The position numbers and the translations under genes are program-made. From Lentisphaeria bacterium (GTDB lineage: Bacteria > Verrucomicrobiota > Lentisphaeria > Oligosphaerales > Oligosphaeraceae), in assembly GCA_016287975.1 (NCBI GenBank), contig JAEEXV010000034.1, positions 1 to 35,975 of the forward strand: a DNA stretch of 35,975 nucleotides, in the 5' to 3' direction. This document shows, in pieces, positions 7,486-15,032 of this stretch (positions are counted from its first letter, which is position 1; every line of letters starts with the position of its first letter). The notes under the pieces were generated by a model, which saw only the letters and a list, made by a program, of their open reading frames with translations, was not told where the DNA came from and searched no databases.

Positions 7486-9609
7486 GTGCCCACCCTGTCC
7501 GACAGCCAAGCTATACTGGCGAAGGAGCTCCGCGCCCAGCAGCTCCTGATATTCTGGGGCGGGCTGCTGCTGCATATTTTCCTGCTTTCCTTCATCGGGA
7601 TGCTCCCGCACGGCTCCTGGCAGCTGCGCTTCGCGCGCCTGGCGCCGCCCCTCGGCACCGCCACGGGCGTGGCCTTCTGCATCTACCTCCTCCACTGGCG
7701 CCCCGCCCACGGCCCCGTCGCCACCGCCCTCGTCGCGCTCCTTCCGCTCCCGCTCTACCTGCCGACCGCCGCCTGCTATCCGATGCGCACCGTCCTCGCC
7801 GTCTGCATCGCCGCGCTGCAATGGCTCGGCCTCCAGCGCGGCGCATCCCTGGCCGAACACCGACACCTCGAACGCCTCCATGCCAGGCACAACCCGCAGG
7901 CCGCGCCCGTCGACTACGAACCCGAGCTGGAGTTCGCGCAGGACTGCCACCTCGCCTACACCTTCGGGCTGCTCCTCATGCAGCTCTACCACGGCGGCCA
8001 GAGCTACGCCGTCCCCCTCACGCGCACTGGCGCGGCCCACCGCGCCCTCTACGCCCTCTTCCTCCTGGCGGGGGGGATTCTCATCGCCCTCGTCACCATC
8101 GGCCTCCGCCACCGCCGCCTGCGCCTCCCCTGGAGCCTCTGGGCCGCCGCCGCCCTGCTGCCGGCCGCCGTCTGGCTCTTCGCGACGGGCGGCCCCTGGC
8201 TGCCCGTCCTCCTGCTGCACTCGGTCCTCCTCGACCTCTTCTTCCACCACTCCCGCCGCAAGGCCTCGCGCCTGACCGAGTGGTTCCTGTCGCATCCCGC
8301 GCAGCTGCTGGCCGTCAGTTTCATGCTGCTCATCGCCATCGGCGCGCATCTCTTGAGCCTCCCCTTCTGCGACGCCTCGGGCGAGGGCGGCCTTCCCCTC
8401 CCCGACGCCCTCTTCACCGCCACCAGCGCCGTCTGCGTCACGGGCCTCACCGTCGTCGACACGGGCAGCCGCCTCACCTTCGCGGGGCAGGCCGTCCTCG
8501 CGGGGCTGGTGCAGCTGGGGAGCATCGGCATCATGACCGTCTCCGCCTTCATCGCGGTCGCCGTCGGGTACCAGATGGGGCTGCTGGAAAGCCGCGCCGT
8601 CGCCAACTTCACCGGCGAGGAGAAGAGCCTCTTCGCGAAGCGGATCATCCGCCATGTCATCCTGCTCACCCTCTCCATCGAGGCCGTCGGCGCCCTCCTC
8701 TTCTGGCTGTACCTGTCCCTCCGCCAGCCTGCGCTGCCCAATCCTGTCTGGCGCAGTTTCTTCATGAGCCTCAACACCTTCTGCAATTCAGGATTCGCCC
8801 TCGACCCCGACAGTTTCCTGCGCTGGCAGCGCGAACCCGTCCCCCTCGCCATCGGCACCCTGCTGATCCTCCTGGGCGGCCTCGGCTTCAGCGTCCTCAC
8901 GGGCGCCTGGAAACGGCTGACCCAGCGCCAGCCGCACCATCTGCCGCCGCACCTCAAGGTCATCTTCTGGACCACCGCCATCCTCACCATCTCCGGCGCC
9001 CTCCTCTTCCTGCTCTGGGAACGGCACGCCTCCCTCCAGGGACTCACCCCCGCCCAGCAGATCGCCAACGCCTGCTTCATGGCCGCCTCGGGGCGCACCG
9101 CGGGCATGAACTCCGTCGACCTCGGCGCCATGCGCCCCTGCACCCTGCTCCTCCTGCGCACCCTCATGTTCATCGGCGGCGCCCCGGGCTCCACCGGCGG
9201 CGGCATCCGCGTCACCACCTTCGCCATCCTCGCCATGCTCGTCTGGGCCCTCGTCCGCGGACGCCCCCGCGTCGTCGTCTTCAAGACCACCGTCCCCGAG
9301 CGCAACCTCCACCAGGCCAGCGCGGTGCTTCTCCTCGCCGTCGCCCTGGTCACCCTCGCCACCACCCTGCTTGCCGCCCTCCTCCCCGCCGAATCCCTCA
9401 TGACCATCTCCTTCGAGTGCACCTCCGCCTTCAGCACCAACGGCCTCTCCCTCGGACTGTCCCCCCGCCTCCCCCTCGCGGGAAAACTCCTCTTCGTCCT
9501 CGCCATGTTCGTCGGGCGCATCGGCCTGCTCACCGTCCTCGACAGCATGCGCCTCGAACCCGCCACCCCGCAACTGCGCTACCCCATCGGGCGCATCCCC
9601 GTCGGATAA
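7486..9609 (+). CDS. TrkH/KtrB-type K+ uptake channel subunit with a long N-terminal membrane extension
   Basis: From the GTG at 7486, 13 bp after the upstream stop, the protein has 707 residues; the start is uncertain because no ribosome site is visible. The last 450 residues are a TrkH/KtrB pore with its four selectivity-loop repeats: SAVCVTGL (Gly320), TFCNSGFA (Gly436), SGRTAGMN (Gly540) and AFSTNGLS (Gly653). These form the K+ (or Na+-coupled K+) pathway through the inner membrane. The first 255 residues are an extra region with about six or seven hydrophobic segments and a soluble stretch near residues 110-165. They are absent from typical TrkH/KtrB proteins of about 450-480 residues. 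The TrkA-type gating subunit gene follows after 7 bp. Confidence 0.9.
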   Translation: MPTLSDSQAILAKELRAQQLLIFWGGLLLHIFLLSFIGMLPHGSWQLRFARLAPPLGTATGVAFCIYLLHWRPAHGPVATALVALLPLPLYLPTAACYPMRTVLAVCIAALQWLGLQRGASLAEHRHLERLHARHNPQAAPVDYEPELEFAQDCHLAYTFGLLLMQLYHGGQSYAVPLTRTGAAHRALYALFLLAGGILIALVTIGLRHRRLRLPWSLWAAAALLPAAVWLFATGGPWLPVLLLHSVLLDLFFHHSRRKASRLTEWFLSHPAQLLAVSFMLLIAIGAHLLSLPFCDASGEGGLPLPDALFTATSAVCVTGLTVVDTGSRLTFAGQAVLAGLVQLGSIGIMTVSAFIAVAVGYQMGLLESRAVANFTGEEKSLFAKRIIRHVILLTLSIEAVGALLFWLYLSLRQPALPNPVWRSFFMSLNTFCNSGFALDPDSFLRWQREPVPLAIGTLLILLGGLGFSVLTGAWKRLTQRQPHHLPPHLKVIFWTTAILTISGALLFLLWERHASLQGLTPAQQIANACFMAASGRTAGMNSVDLGAMRPCTLLLLRTLMFIGGAPGSTGGGIRVTTFAILAMLVWALVRGRPRVVVFKTTVPERNLHQASAVLLLAVALVTLATTLLAALLPAESLMTISFECTSAFSTNGLSLGLSPRLPLAGKLLFVLAMFVGRIGLLTVLDSMRLEPATPQLRYPIGRIPVG

Positions 9610-9616
9610 ACCACCC

Positions 9617-10348
9617 ATGTCACGCAAAAGCCAAATCGCCGTCATCGGCATGCGCATCTTCGGCCTCGGCACCGCCCGCGCCCTCATGCAGGCGGGCATC
9701 TCCGTCTGCGCCATCGACCGCGACGAAGCCATCATCGAGGCCATCAAGGACCAGGTCACCACCGCCCTCATCCTCGACACCACCCGCGAGGAGGGCCTCC
9801 GCGAGGTCGAAATCAACACGATGGACGCCGTCGTCGTCGCCATCGGCGACGGCGACGTGCAGAGTTCCATCCTGACCACCGCGCTGCTCAAGCAGCTCGG
9901 CGTGCGGCTGATCATCTCGCGCGCCGTCAACGCCCTCCACGCCCGCATCCTGAAGCAGGTCGGCGCCGACCTCGTCGTCACCCCCGAGCAGGACAGCGGC
10001 GCGCGCCTCGCGCAGCGGCTCGCGCATCCCGCCATCCTCGACTTCATCCCGCTGCCCGACCACTACTGCATCGCCAAGCTCCCCGCGCCGCAGCCTTTCT
10101 TCGGGCACAGCCTCTCCCAGCTCCACGTGCGCAAGACCTACGACATCACCGTGCTGGGCATCGAGCGCCCGCGGGATCCCAAGTCCACTGGCGCCCAGAC
10201 CGAACTCCTCGCGGGATTCCAGCTCACCGTCGACCGCGACAGCCGCATCATCCTCGACATCGACCCCGAAAAGGAACTCTTCCTCCCTGGGGATCGCCTG
10301 CTCGTCATGGGCAGCGAGACCGCCGTGACCGCGCTCACCGAACTGTAG
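9617..10348 (+). CDS. TrkA/KtrA-type RCK regulatory subunit of the K+ channel
   Basis: The protein has 243 residues with one RCK unit, the KtrA size rather than the double TrkA of enterobacteria. An N-terminal Rossmann domain (about 5-125) carries the strand-loop-helix IAVIGMRIFGLGTARAL and the acidic end of the second strand (Asp34). An RCK_C domain covers about 150-243. It should form a cytoplasmic ring under the TrkH subunit and gate it in response to nucleotide binding. The dinucleotide loop reads GMRIFG where the family has GxGxxG, so the central glycine is Arg13. That may change which nucleotide binds. It is the last gene of the cluster: a short GC hairpin (CGCCC/GGGCG) follows at 10351-10364, and the next gene has its own promoter. 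Confidence 0.92.
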   Translation: MSRKSQIAVIGMRIFGLGTARALMQAGISVCAIDRDEAIIEAIKDQVTTALILDTTREEGLREVEINTMDAVVVAIGDGDVQSSILTTALLKQLGVRLIISRAVNALHARILKQVGADLVVTPEQDSGARLAQRLAHPAILDFIPLPDHYCIAKLPAPQPFFGHSLSQLHVRKTYDITVLGIERPRDPKSTGAQTELLAGFQLTVDRDSRIILDIDPEKELFLPGDRLLVMGSETAVTALTEL

Positions 10349-10395
10349 ACCGCCCATGCGGGCGATCCCGCGCCCCGCCCGCCGAAACGCGCTCA

Positions 10396-10460
10396 TTGCC
10401 GTTTTCGTCCTGCAATTTGCGGTTTTTGTGCTTTCACCCAGGCGTTCCTGGTGCTATAAT
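10396..10460 (+). promoter_or_regulatory. Promoter with paired 21-bp-spaced activator sites (GH42-like gene)
   Basis: Two direct repeats, TTGCCGTTTTCGTCC (10396-10410) and TTGCGGTTTTTGTGC (10417-10431), are 21 bp apart. The second abuts a -35-like TTTCAC (10432-10437), which is 17 bp from an extended -10, TGC-TATAAT (10452-10460). The leader to the ATG at 10506 is about 40 nt and carries AAGGAAAG. The same arrangement, base for base in spacing, precedes the prepilin gene at 14162. Two 15-17-bp direct half-sites with 21-bp spacing next to the -35 box is the known layout of AraC-type activators. Confidence 0.75.
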
Positions 10461-10505
10461 ATTGCCGTCGCCTGATTCACCCCCTCATCTCAAGGAAAGC
10501 ACATC

Positions 10506-13500
10506 ATGACACGGACTCTCACTCTGGTTCTGGCGTTCTGGCTGGCCGCAGCCGTGAAGGCGTCCACGCCGATGGCGTGGGACTTCACCTCCCCGAAGGT
10601 CTGGCAGCAGGGGGGCATTCCGCAGGTGCGGAACGACTTCGGGCGTCTTGGCGAGACCACGCCCGAGGGCTTCCATTTCAGGATCGACAAGAAATACCGC
10701 AACGTGTGGATCGAGAAACTGCCGACCGACACGGCGAAGAAGTACTCGCACCTGGAGATCTTCCATCGGGGGCGCCAGATCCTGTACTCGGTGCTGGTCT
10801 ACGGCGAAGGCGAGGGCGGCTACGAGCGCTTCCGCAACACCTCGGGCATCTGGCCAGGCGAGGACCGCTTCTACGCCAACCGCCACGTCGTCCCCCTGAA
10901 CACCAACGAGCGCTGGCGGCAGGGCGGGGTGCGGCGGCTCGTGCTGACCATCTCCAACTCCGGCGAGGGACAGGACGCGACGCTCGTGGCGATGGCCTTC
11001 CGCCGCGCCGCCGACACCCTCCGCAACGGCGCACTGATGCTCCACGACAAGACGATGGCCCCGTTCCACTGGTCGGTCGAGACGCGCGCGCGCCTCACGA
11101 CCAGCGCGTCCTTCCCGCTGCCAGTGTGCGCCGTCGAGGGCGGCTCGGCCGCGACCGAACTGGTCTCGCTGAAGCCCGACCACCGCTACATCGCCACGTG
11201 CTACCTCGCCGACGCCGCGGCCGCCGTGAAGATCTTCGACCGCGACGGGACGCTCCTCGCGGAGCATCCGCTCGCCGCCACCGCCGAAAAGCAGGGCGGC
11301 CTCACCCTCTTCCGCGCCGAATACACCGTCCCCGAAGACGCGCACCACGGCGTCCTCGCGCTCTCGGGCAAGCAGTCGTACCGCTTCGCCGACGCGCTGG
11401 TCGAGGATCTCGGCGGCCAGCAGACCTGGCGCGCCGAATGGCTCTGGACGCCCGAAGGCACCAGAAACCAGCAGGACTGCTATTTCCGCAAGGAGTTCGA
11501 GGTCGCCGACCCCGCCCGCCTCAAAAGCGCCTTCATCCAGGTCACCTGCGACGACGCCTTCACCCTGGAGGTCAACAACAACCGCATCTTCAACAACAAC
11601 GTCTGGAGCAACCCCATGCACGCCGAGGTCAAGAAGTATCTGAAGCCAGGCAGAAACGTGATCACCGCCTCAGGCCACAACGAGGGCTCCGCCGCGGGCT
11701 TCCTCTGCGAACTCAAACTCGTCCCCGCCGAGGGAGACCCCGTCCTCGTGGCGACCGACGCCACCTGGCTCTGCCGCACCACGCCCCCTGGCGACAACTG
11801 GCGCCGCATCGTCCCCCCGAAGGAGACCCGAGCGGGGTGGATCCCCGCGAAAAGCCTGGGCGTCCCGCCCGCGCCGCCCTGGAAGAACATGGTGCGGCAC
11901 TACGAGGAAATGCCGAAGCCCCTGCGGCAGGTGCCGCTCGACAAGGAGAAATACGCGCGCCGGAAGACGGTCGCGCGCATCAACCGCGACCTTGACTTCC
12001 CCCGCATCGAGGTCAATGGCGAAATCATCGACCACCTGATCTACGGCCCGACCCATCGCGGCGACCGCACAAACGCATACAACTTCCTGCAGACCAGCAA
12101 ATTCAAAGTCTTCCGAATCATGTGGGAGTTCAGTTTCGAGGCCTGGCGCGCCGACGGCACCATCGACTATTCAGGCCTTGAAAACACCATCCAGGAACTC
12201 CTGACCAACATCCCCGACGCCAAGATCATCCTCTGCTTCCGCCTCTCCCCGCCTGGCTTCTGGCAGCGGCGGCACCCCGACGAACTGGTCAAGTTCGCCG
12301 ACGGCAAGACCACTGGCGCCGACGGCGTCTTCGCCTCCCCCGCCAGCCAGGTATTCCGCCAGGAGATCACCGCCAAGGTGGAGGAGTTCGTGCGGCACAT
12401 CGAGGGAAGCTGGTATGGCAGCGCCGTCATCGGCTACAACCCGATGAACCTGCGCGGCCCCGAATGGGTCCTCGCCATGAAGCACAACTGCTTCCCCGAC
12501 TACAGCCGACCCATGCAGGAGTATTTCCGAGGCTATCTGCGCGAAAAATACGGCACCAACGACGCGCTCCGCAAGGCCTGGGGCGACCCCCGCGCCGCGA
12601 TCGACACCGCCGAAATCCCCCCGCAGAACCAGCGCCAGCTCAAGCTCGGCTTCTTCCTGCCGCCCGAACGCCAGAATGTCATGGACTACAACCGCGCCCT
12701 CCAGCGCGCCAACGTCGACTCCATCATGATGGTGCTGGACACCATCCACAAGGCCGCCCCCGACAAGCTCCGCGTGCTCTACTTCGGCTACCTGATGACG
12801 CTGACCCACATCAGCATGAACCCCGCCTCCACAGGCCACTACGACCTCTCGCGCCTGCTCGCCGCCAACAAGGTCGACGTCATGATCTCCCCCATCACCT
12901 ACCGCTGGCGCAAGCCAGGCGACATCTCGGGCTGTGGCTCCGTCGAATCGACCTACCGCAAGCACGGCGTCGTCTGGCTCCAGGAGGCCGACAACCGCAC
13001 CTACCTCACGCCCGGAGACGCCCACGCCGTCACCCACAACGCCGCCGCCTCCCTCGACGAAAACTGGCGCGAGTTCCTCTACGCCATGCTCAAGCGCGAG
13101 GCCGTCTGGTTCTACGAGATCGGCGGCGGCTGGTACGACAACCGCTACATCCACGAGGACTTCCGCCAGATGCTCGGCCTCTACCGCGAGGCGGTGACGG
13201 TCAATCCGACCTACCAGCCCAAAGTCGCCCTCTTCTTTGATGAACACTGCCCCGACGGCCTCACCCTCAACGACGGACGCTGGGGCGCGCAGCGCCCCTT
13301 CAATCTCGCCGCGGATGCGCAGTACATGCCCGCGCGGTGCGGCGTCCCATACGACATCTTCGAACTCGAGGACCTCTACGACCTCGACCTCTCGCGCTAC
13401 CAGGTGCTCTACTTCCAGAACGCCTGGCGCAAAAACCCGCGCCTCGCCAGCTTCCTCCGCGAAAAGGCCTACCCCGCGGGAAAGACCGTCGTCTGGCTCT

Positions 13501-14033
13501 ACGCGCCAGGATACGGCCAGGGCGGCGGCCTCGGCGCCATGAAGGAACTCACAGGCATTGACTTCGAACTCCTCCCCATGGGAACCGCCCTGCGCATGCG
13601 CACCAGGGACGGACGAATCGTCGGCGGAAAGGGCATGGACCAGGCCGAGGTCTTCGCCGCCAAGGTCCCCCGCGGCGCCGCGCTCGCCACCTACCCTGGC
13701 ACCGCCAGGGCCGCCGCCGCCCGCGTCCAAATCGGCAACGGCGCCAGCGTCTGGCTCGCCACCTACGACCCCACGGGACGGATGCTTCGGCAGATCCTCA
13801 AGGACGCAGGCGTCCAGACGCTCATCGACCGCGACGACCGCGTGCTCTATGACGGACGCGACCTCGGCATCTTCGTCCTCGACGCCCCAGGCTCGCGAAC
13901 CGTCAGCCTCCCCGACGGCATCCGCCCCGCCTCCGTCACCGACCTGCGCACTGGCAAGCCCGTCCCGTTCCAGGGCCGCACCTTCCAATTCGACGCCGCC
14001 CCAGGCGACATCCGCCTGTTCCGCATCCGATAA
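10506..14033 (+). CDS. Very large secreted glycoside hydrolase, GH42/beta-galactosidase-like
   Basis: The product has 1175 residues and a signal peptide ([14 protein letters not shown]). The N-terminal half is beta-rich. Around residues 310-420 it resembles the galactose-binding-like domain of GH2/GH78 enzymes ([25 protein letters not shown]). A TIM-barrel region of the GH42/GH-A type follows from about 500: [30 protein letters not shown], then [22 protein letters not shown], a phrase typical of GH42-like proteins. Candidate catalytic glutamates are Glu653 (RGPEW) and Glu871 (WFYEIGGGW); both are tentative. A Rossmann-like trimerisation-type domain starts near 900 ([10 protein letters not shown]). 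The enzyme probably acts on external beta-galactoside or related glycans. It has its own promoter with paired operator sites and is followed by a second such promoter. Confidence 0.8.
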   Translation: MTRTLTLVLAFWLAAAVKASTPMAWDFTSPKVWQQGGIPQVRNDFGRLGETTPEGFHFRIDKKYRNVWIEKLPTDTAKKYSHLEIFHRGRQILYSVLVYGEGEGGYERFRNTSGIWPGEDRFYANRHVVPLNTNERWRQGGVRRLVLTISNSGEGQDATLVAMAFRRAADTLRNGALMLHDKTMAPFHWSVETRARLTTSASFPLPVCAVEGGSAATELVSLKPDHRYIATCYLADAAAAVKIFDRDGTLLAEHPLAATAEKQGGLTLFRAEYTVPEDAHHGVLALSGKQSYRFADALVEDLGGQQTWRAEWLWTPEGTRNQQDCYFRKEFEVADPARLKSAFIQVTCDDAFTLEVNNNRIFNNNVWSNPMHAEVKKYLKPGRNVITASGHNEGSAAGFLCELKLVPAEGDPVLVATDATWLCRTTPPGDNWRRIVPPKETRAGWIPAKSLGVPPAPPWKNMVRHYEEMPKPLRQVPLDKEKYARRKTVARINRDLDFPRIEVNGEIIDHLIYGPTHRGDRTNAYNFLQTSKFKVFRIMWEFSFEAWRADGTIDYSGLENTIQELLTNIPDAKIILCFRLSPPGFWQRRHPDELVKFADGKTTGADGVFASPASQVFRQEITAKVEEFVRHIEGSWYGSAVIGYNPMNLRGPEWVLAMKHNCFPDYSRPMQEYFRGYLREKYGTNDALRKAWGDPRAAIDTAEIPPQNQRQLKLGFFLPPERQNVMDYNRALQRANVDSIMMVLDTIHKAAPDKLRVLYFGYLMTLTHISMNPASTGHYDLSRLLAANKVDVMISPITYRWRKPGDISGCGSVESTYRKHGVVWLQEADNRTYLTPGDAHAVTHNAAASLDENWREFLYAMLKREAVWFYEIGGGWYDNRYIHEDFRQMLGLYREAVTVNPTYQPKVALFFDEHCPDGLTLNDGRWGAQRPFNLAADAQYMPARCGVPYDIFELEDLYDLDLSRYQVLYFQNAWRKNPRLASFLREKAYPAGKTVVWLYAPGYGQGGGLGAMKELTGIDFELLPMGTALRMRTRDGRIVGGKGMDQAEVFAAKVPRGAALATYPGTARAAAARVQIGNGASVWLATYDPTGRMLRQILKDAGVQTLIDRDDRVLYDGRDLGIFVLDAPGSRTVSLPDGIRPASVTDLRTGKPVPFQGRTFQFDAAPGDIRLFRIR

Positions 14034-14051
14034 CCGCACCAAATTTTCATT

Positions 14052-14116
14052 TTGCGATTTTTCTGCTGAAAATTGCGGCTTTCGTCCTTGCTTTTCGGCA
14101 TTGTCGTCCCTATAAT
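14052..14116 (+). promoter_or_regulatory. Promoter with paired 21-bp-spaced activator sites (prepilin/glycosidase operon)
   Basis: The direct repeats TTGCGATTTTTCTGC (14052-14066) and TTGCGGCTTTCGTCC (14073-14087) are 21 bp apart. The second abuts the -35 box TTGCTT (14088-14093), and the -10 box TATAAT follows 17 bp later at 14111-14116. The leader of about 40 nt contains AGGAG before the ATG at 14162. Half-site sequence, repeat spacing and distance to the -10 (38 bp) are the same as at 10396-10460, so the two transcription units probably share an activator. Confidence 0.75.
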
Positions 14117-14161
14117 AAAGAAAACGCCGATTTCTCACCCCTGCAACCCATAGGAGCCACC

Positions 14162-14908
14162 ATGAACAGCCACCGCCGCCTCTTCACCCTCATCGAACTG
14201 CTCGTCGTCATCGCGATCATCGCCATTCTCGCCTCGATGCTGCTGCCCGCGCTCTCCAAGGCGCGCGACAAGGCCAAGTCCATCTCCTGCGTCAGCAACC
14301 TCAAGAACCTCGGCGTCCCGTTCCTGATGTACTCGCAGGACTACTCGGGATGGATTCCCGCCCCCTACGACGACTACCAGTTCACTGGCTCGAAGCGCAC
14401 CTGGATGAAGACGATCGTGGACTTCAGCTACATCGGCAACCCTGGCAACTCCTACGGCATCTTCGCCTGCCCCGTCGGCCCCAAGCCCAAAGGCGCCTAC
14501 ACCACCAACCGCTGCTACGGCGCCTGGCGCCCCTCTAGCTGGATGTGGTGGAACATCGAGAACTCGAACGAGTGCCATCCCTACTCCTGGGCGGCCGCCA
14601 CTGGCCTGAAGAAGTGGACGATGCCCGTCTACAATTCCAGCGGCACCTACCTCGGCAGGAGCCTGGTCAAGCAGTCCGAGGTCATGATGCTCGCGGACTC
14701 CTACCACCAGGGCCCGACCGTCCTGCAGCAATTCTACTATATCAACCACACCGCCAGCACCATTTACGCACAGGATGACCGCATGAGCATCCGCCATGCG
14801 GGGCGCTCCAACAACCTCTTCTGCGACGGGCACGTCGGCAGCCTGAGCGCGGGCGAACTCGCCAACCTCGGCTGGCACCTTACCTACAGCGTCGTCGTCT
14901 CCCCGTAG
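14162..14908 (+). CDS. Prepilin-like secreted protein with H-X9-DG domain
   Basis: The product has 248 residues. The N-terminus [12 protein letters not shown] is a type IV prepilin/pseudopilin class III signal with Glu at +5 (Glu12) and a 20-residue hydrophobic helix. The residue before Phe+1 is Leu, not the Gly usually required by prepilin peptidase. The rest is a globular, Trp/Tyr-rich domain ending in [15 protein letters not shown], the H-X9-DG signature (His212, Asp222-Gly223) of the prepilin-processing-associated family that is expanded in Planctomycetes and Lentisphaerae. It is probably displayed on the surface through a type II secretion or pilus-like pathway. A 957-residue secreted putative glycosidase follows 124 bp downstream in the same orientation; a pilin-hydrolase pair also occurs at 23740-27402. 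The start follows AGGAG at good spacing. Confidence 0.92.
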   Translation: MNSHRRLFTLIELLVVIAIIAILASMLLPALSKARDKAKSISCVSNLKNLGVPFLMYSQDYSGWIPAPYDDYQFTGSKRTWMKTIVDFSYIGNPGNSYGIFACPVGPKPKGAYTTNRCYGAWRPSSWMWWNIENSNECHPYSWAAATGLKKWTMPVYNSSGTYLGRSLVKQSEVMMLADSYHQGPTVLQQFYYINHTASTIYAQDDRMSIRHAGRSNNLFCDGHVGSLSAGELANLGWHLTYSVVVSP

Positions 14909-14938
14909 GCAGGCGCGGAGCCTCCCGAAAACGCGGCC

Positions 14939-14963
14939 GTGGCCACGGCGACGCCGTGGCCAC
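14939..14963. repeat. Perfect 10-bp intergenic hairpin
   Basis: GTGGCCACGG and CCGTGGCCAC pair perfectly around a 5-nt CGACG loop. The hairpin stands 31 nt after the prepilin stop and 69 nt before the next gene, with no T-tract. It may therefore be an intercistronic stabiliser or attenuator that sets the ratio of pilin to hydrolase. A short AATTC/GAATT inverted repeat follows near 15005-15022. Confidence 0.55.
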
Positions 14964-15032
14964 TCCTGGGCACGGATCCGTCCCGGTTCAGGGACATCCA
15001 GAAAATTCAAGATTCCGAATTTATCACTGATC

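Noticed and set aside
3060..10348. The tubulin-like cluster as part of a prophage or plasmid
   Set aside because: There are no integrase, replication, capsid or transfer genes. Composition and CCGG avoidance match the chromosome, and housekeeping-type genes (uvrC, cimA) occur in the same window.
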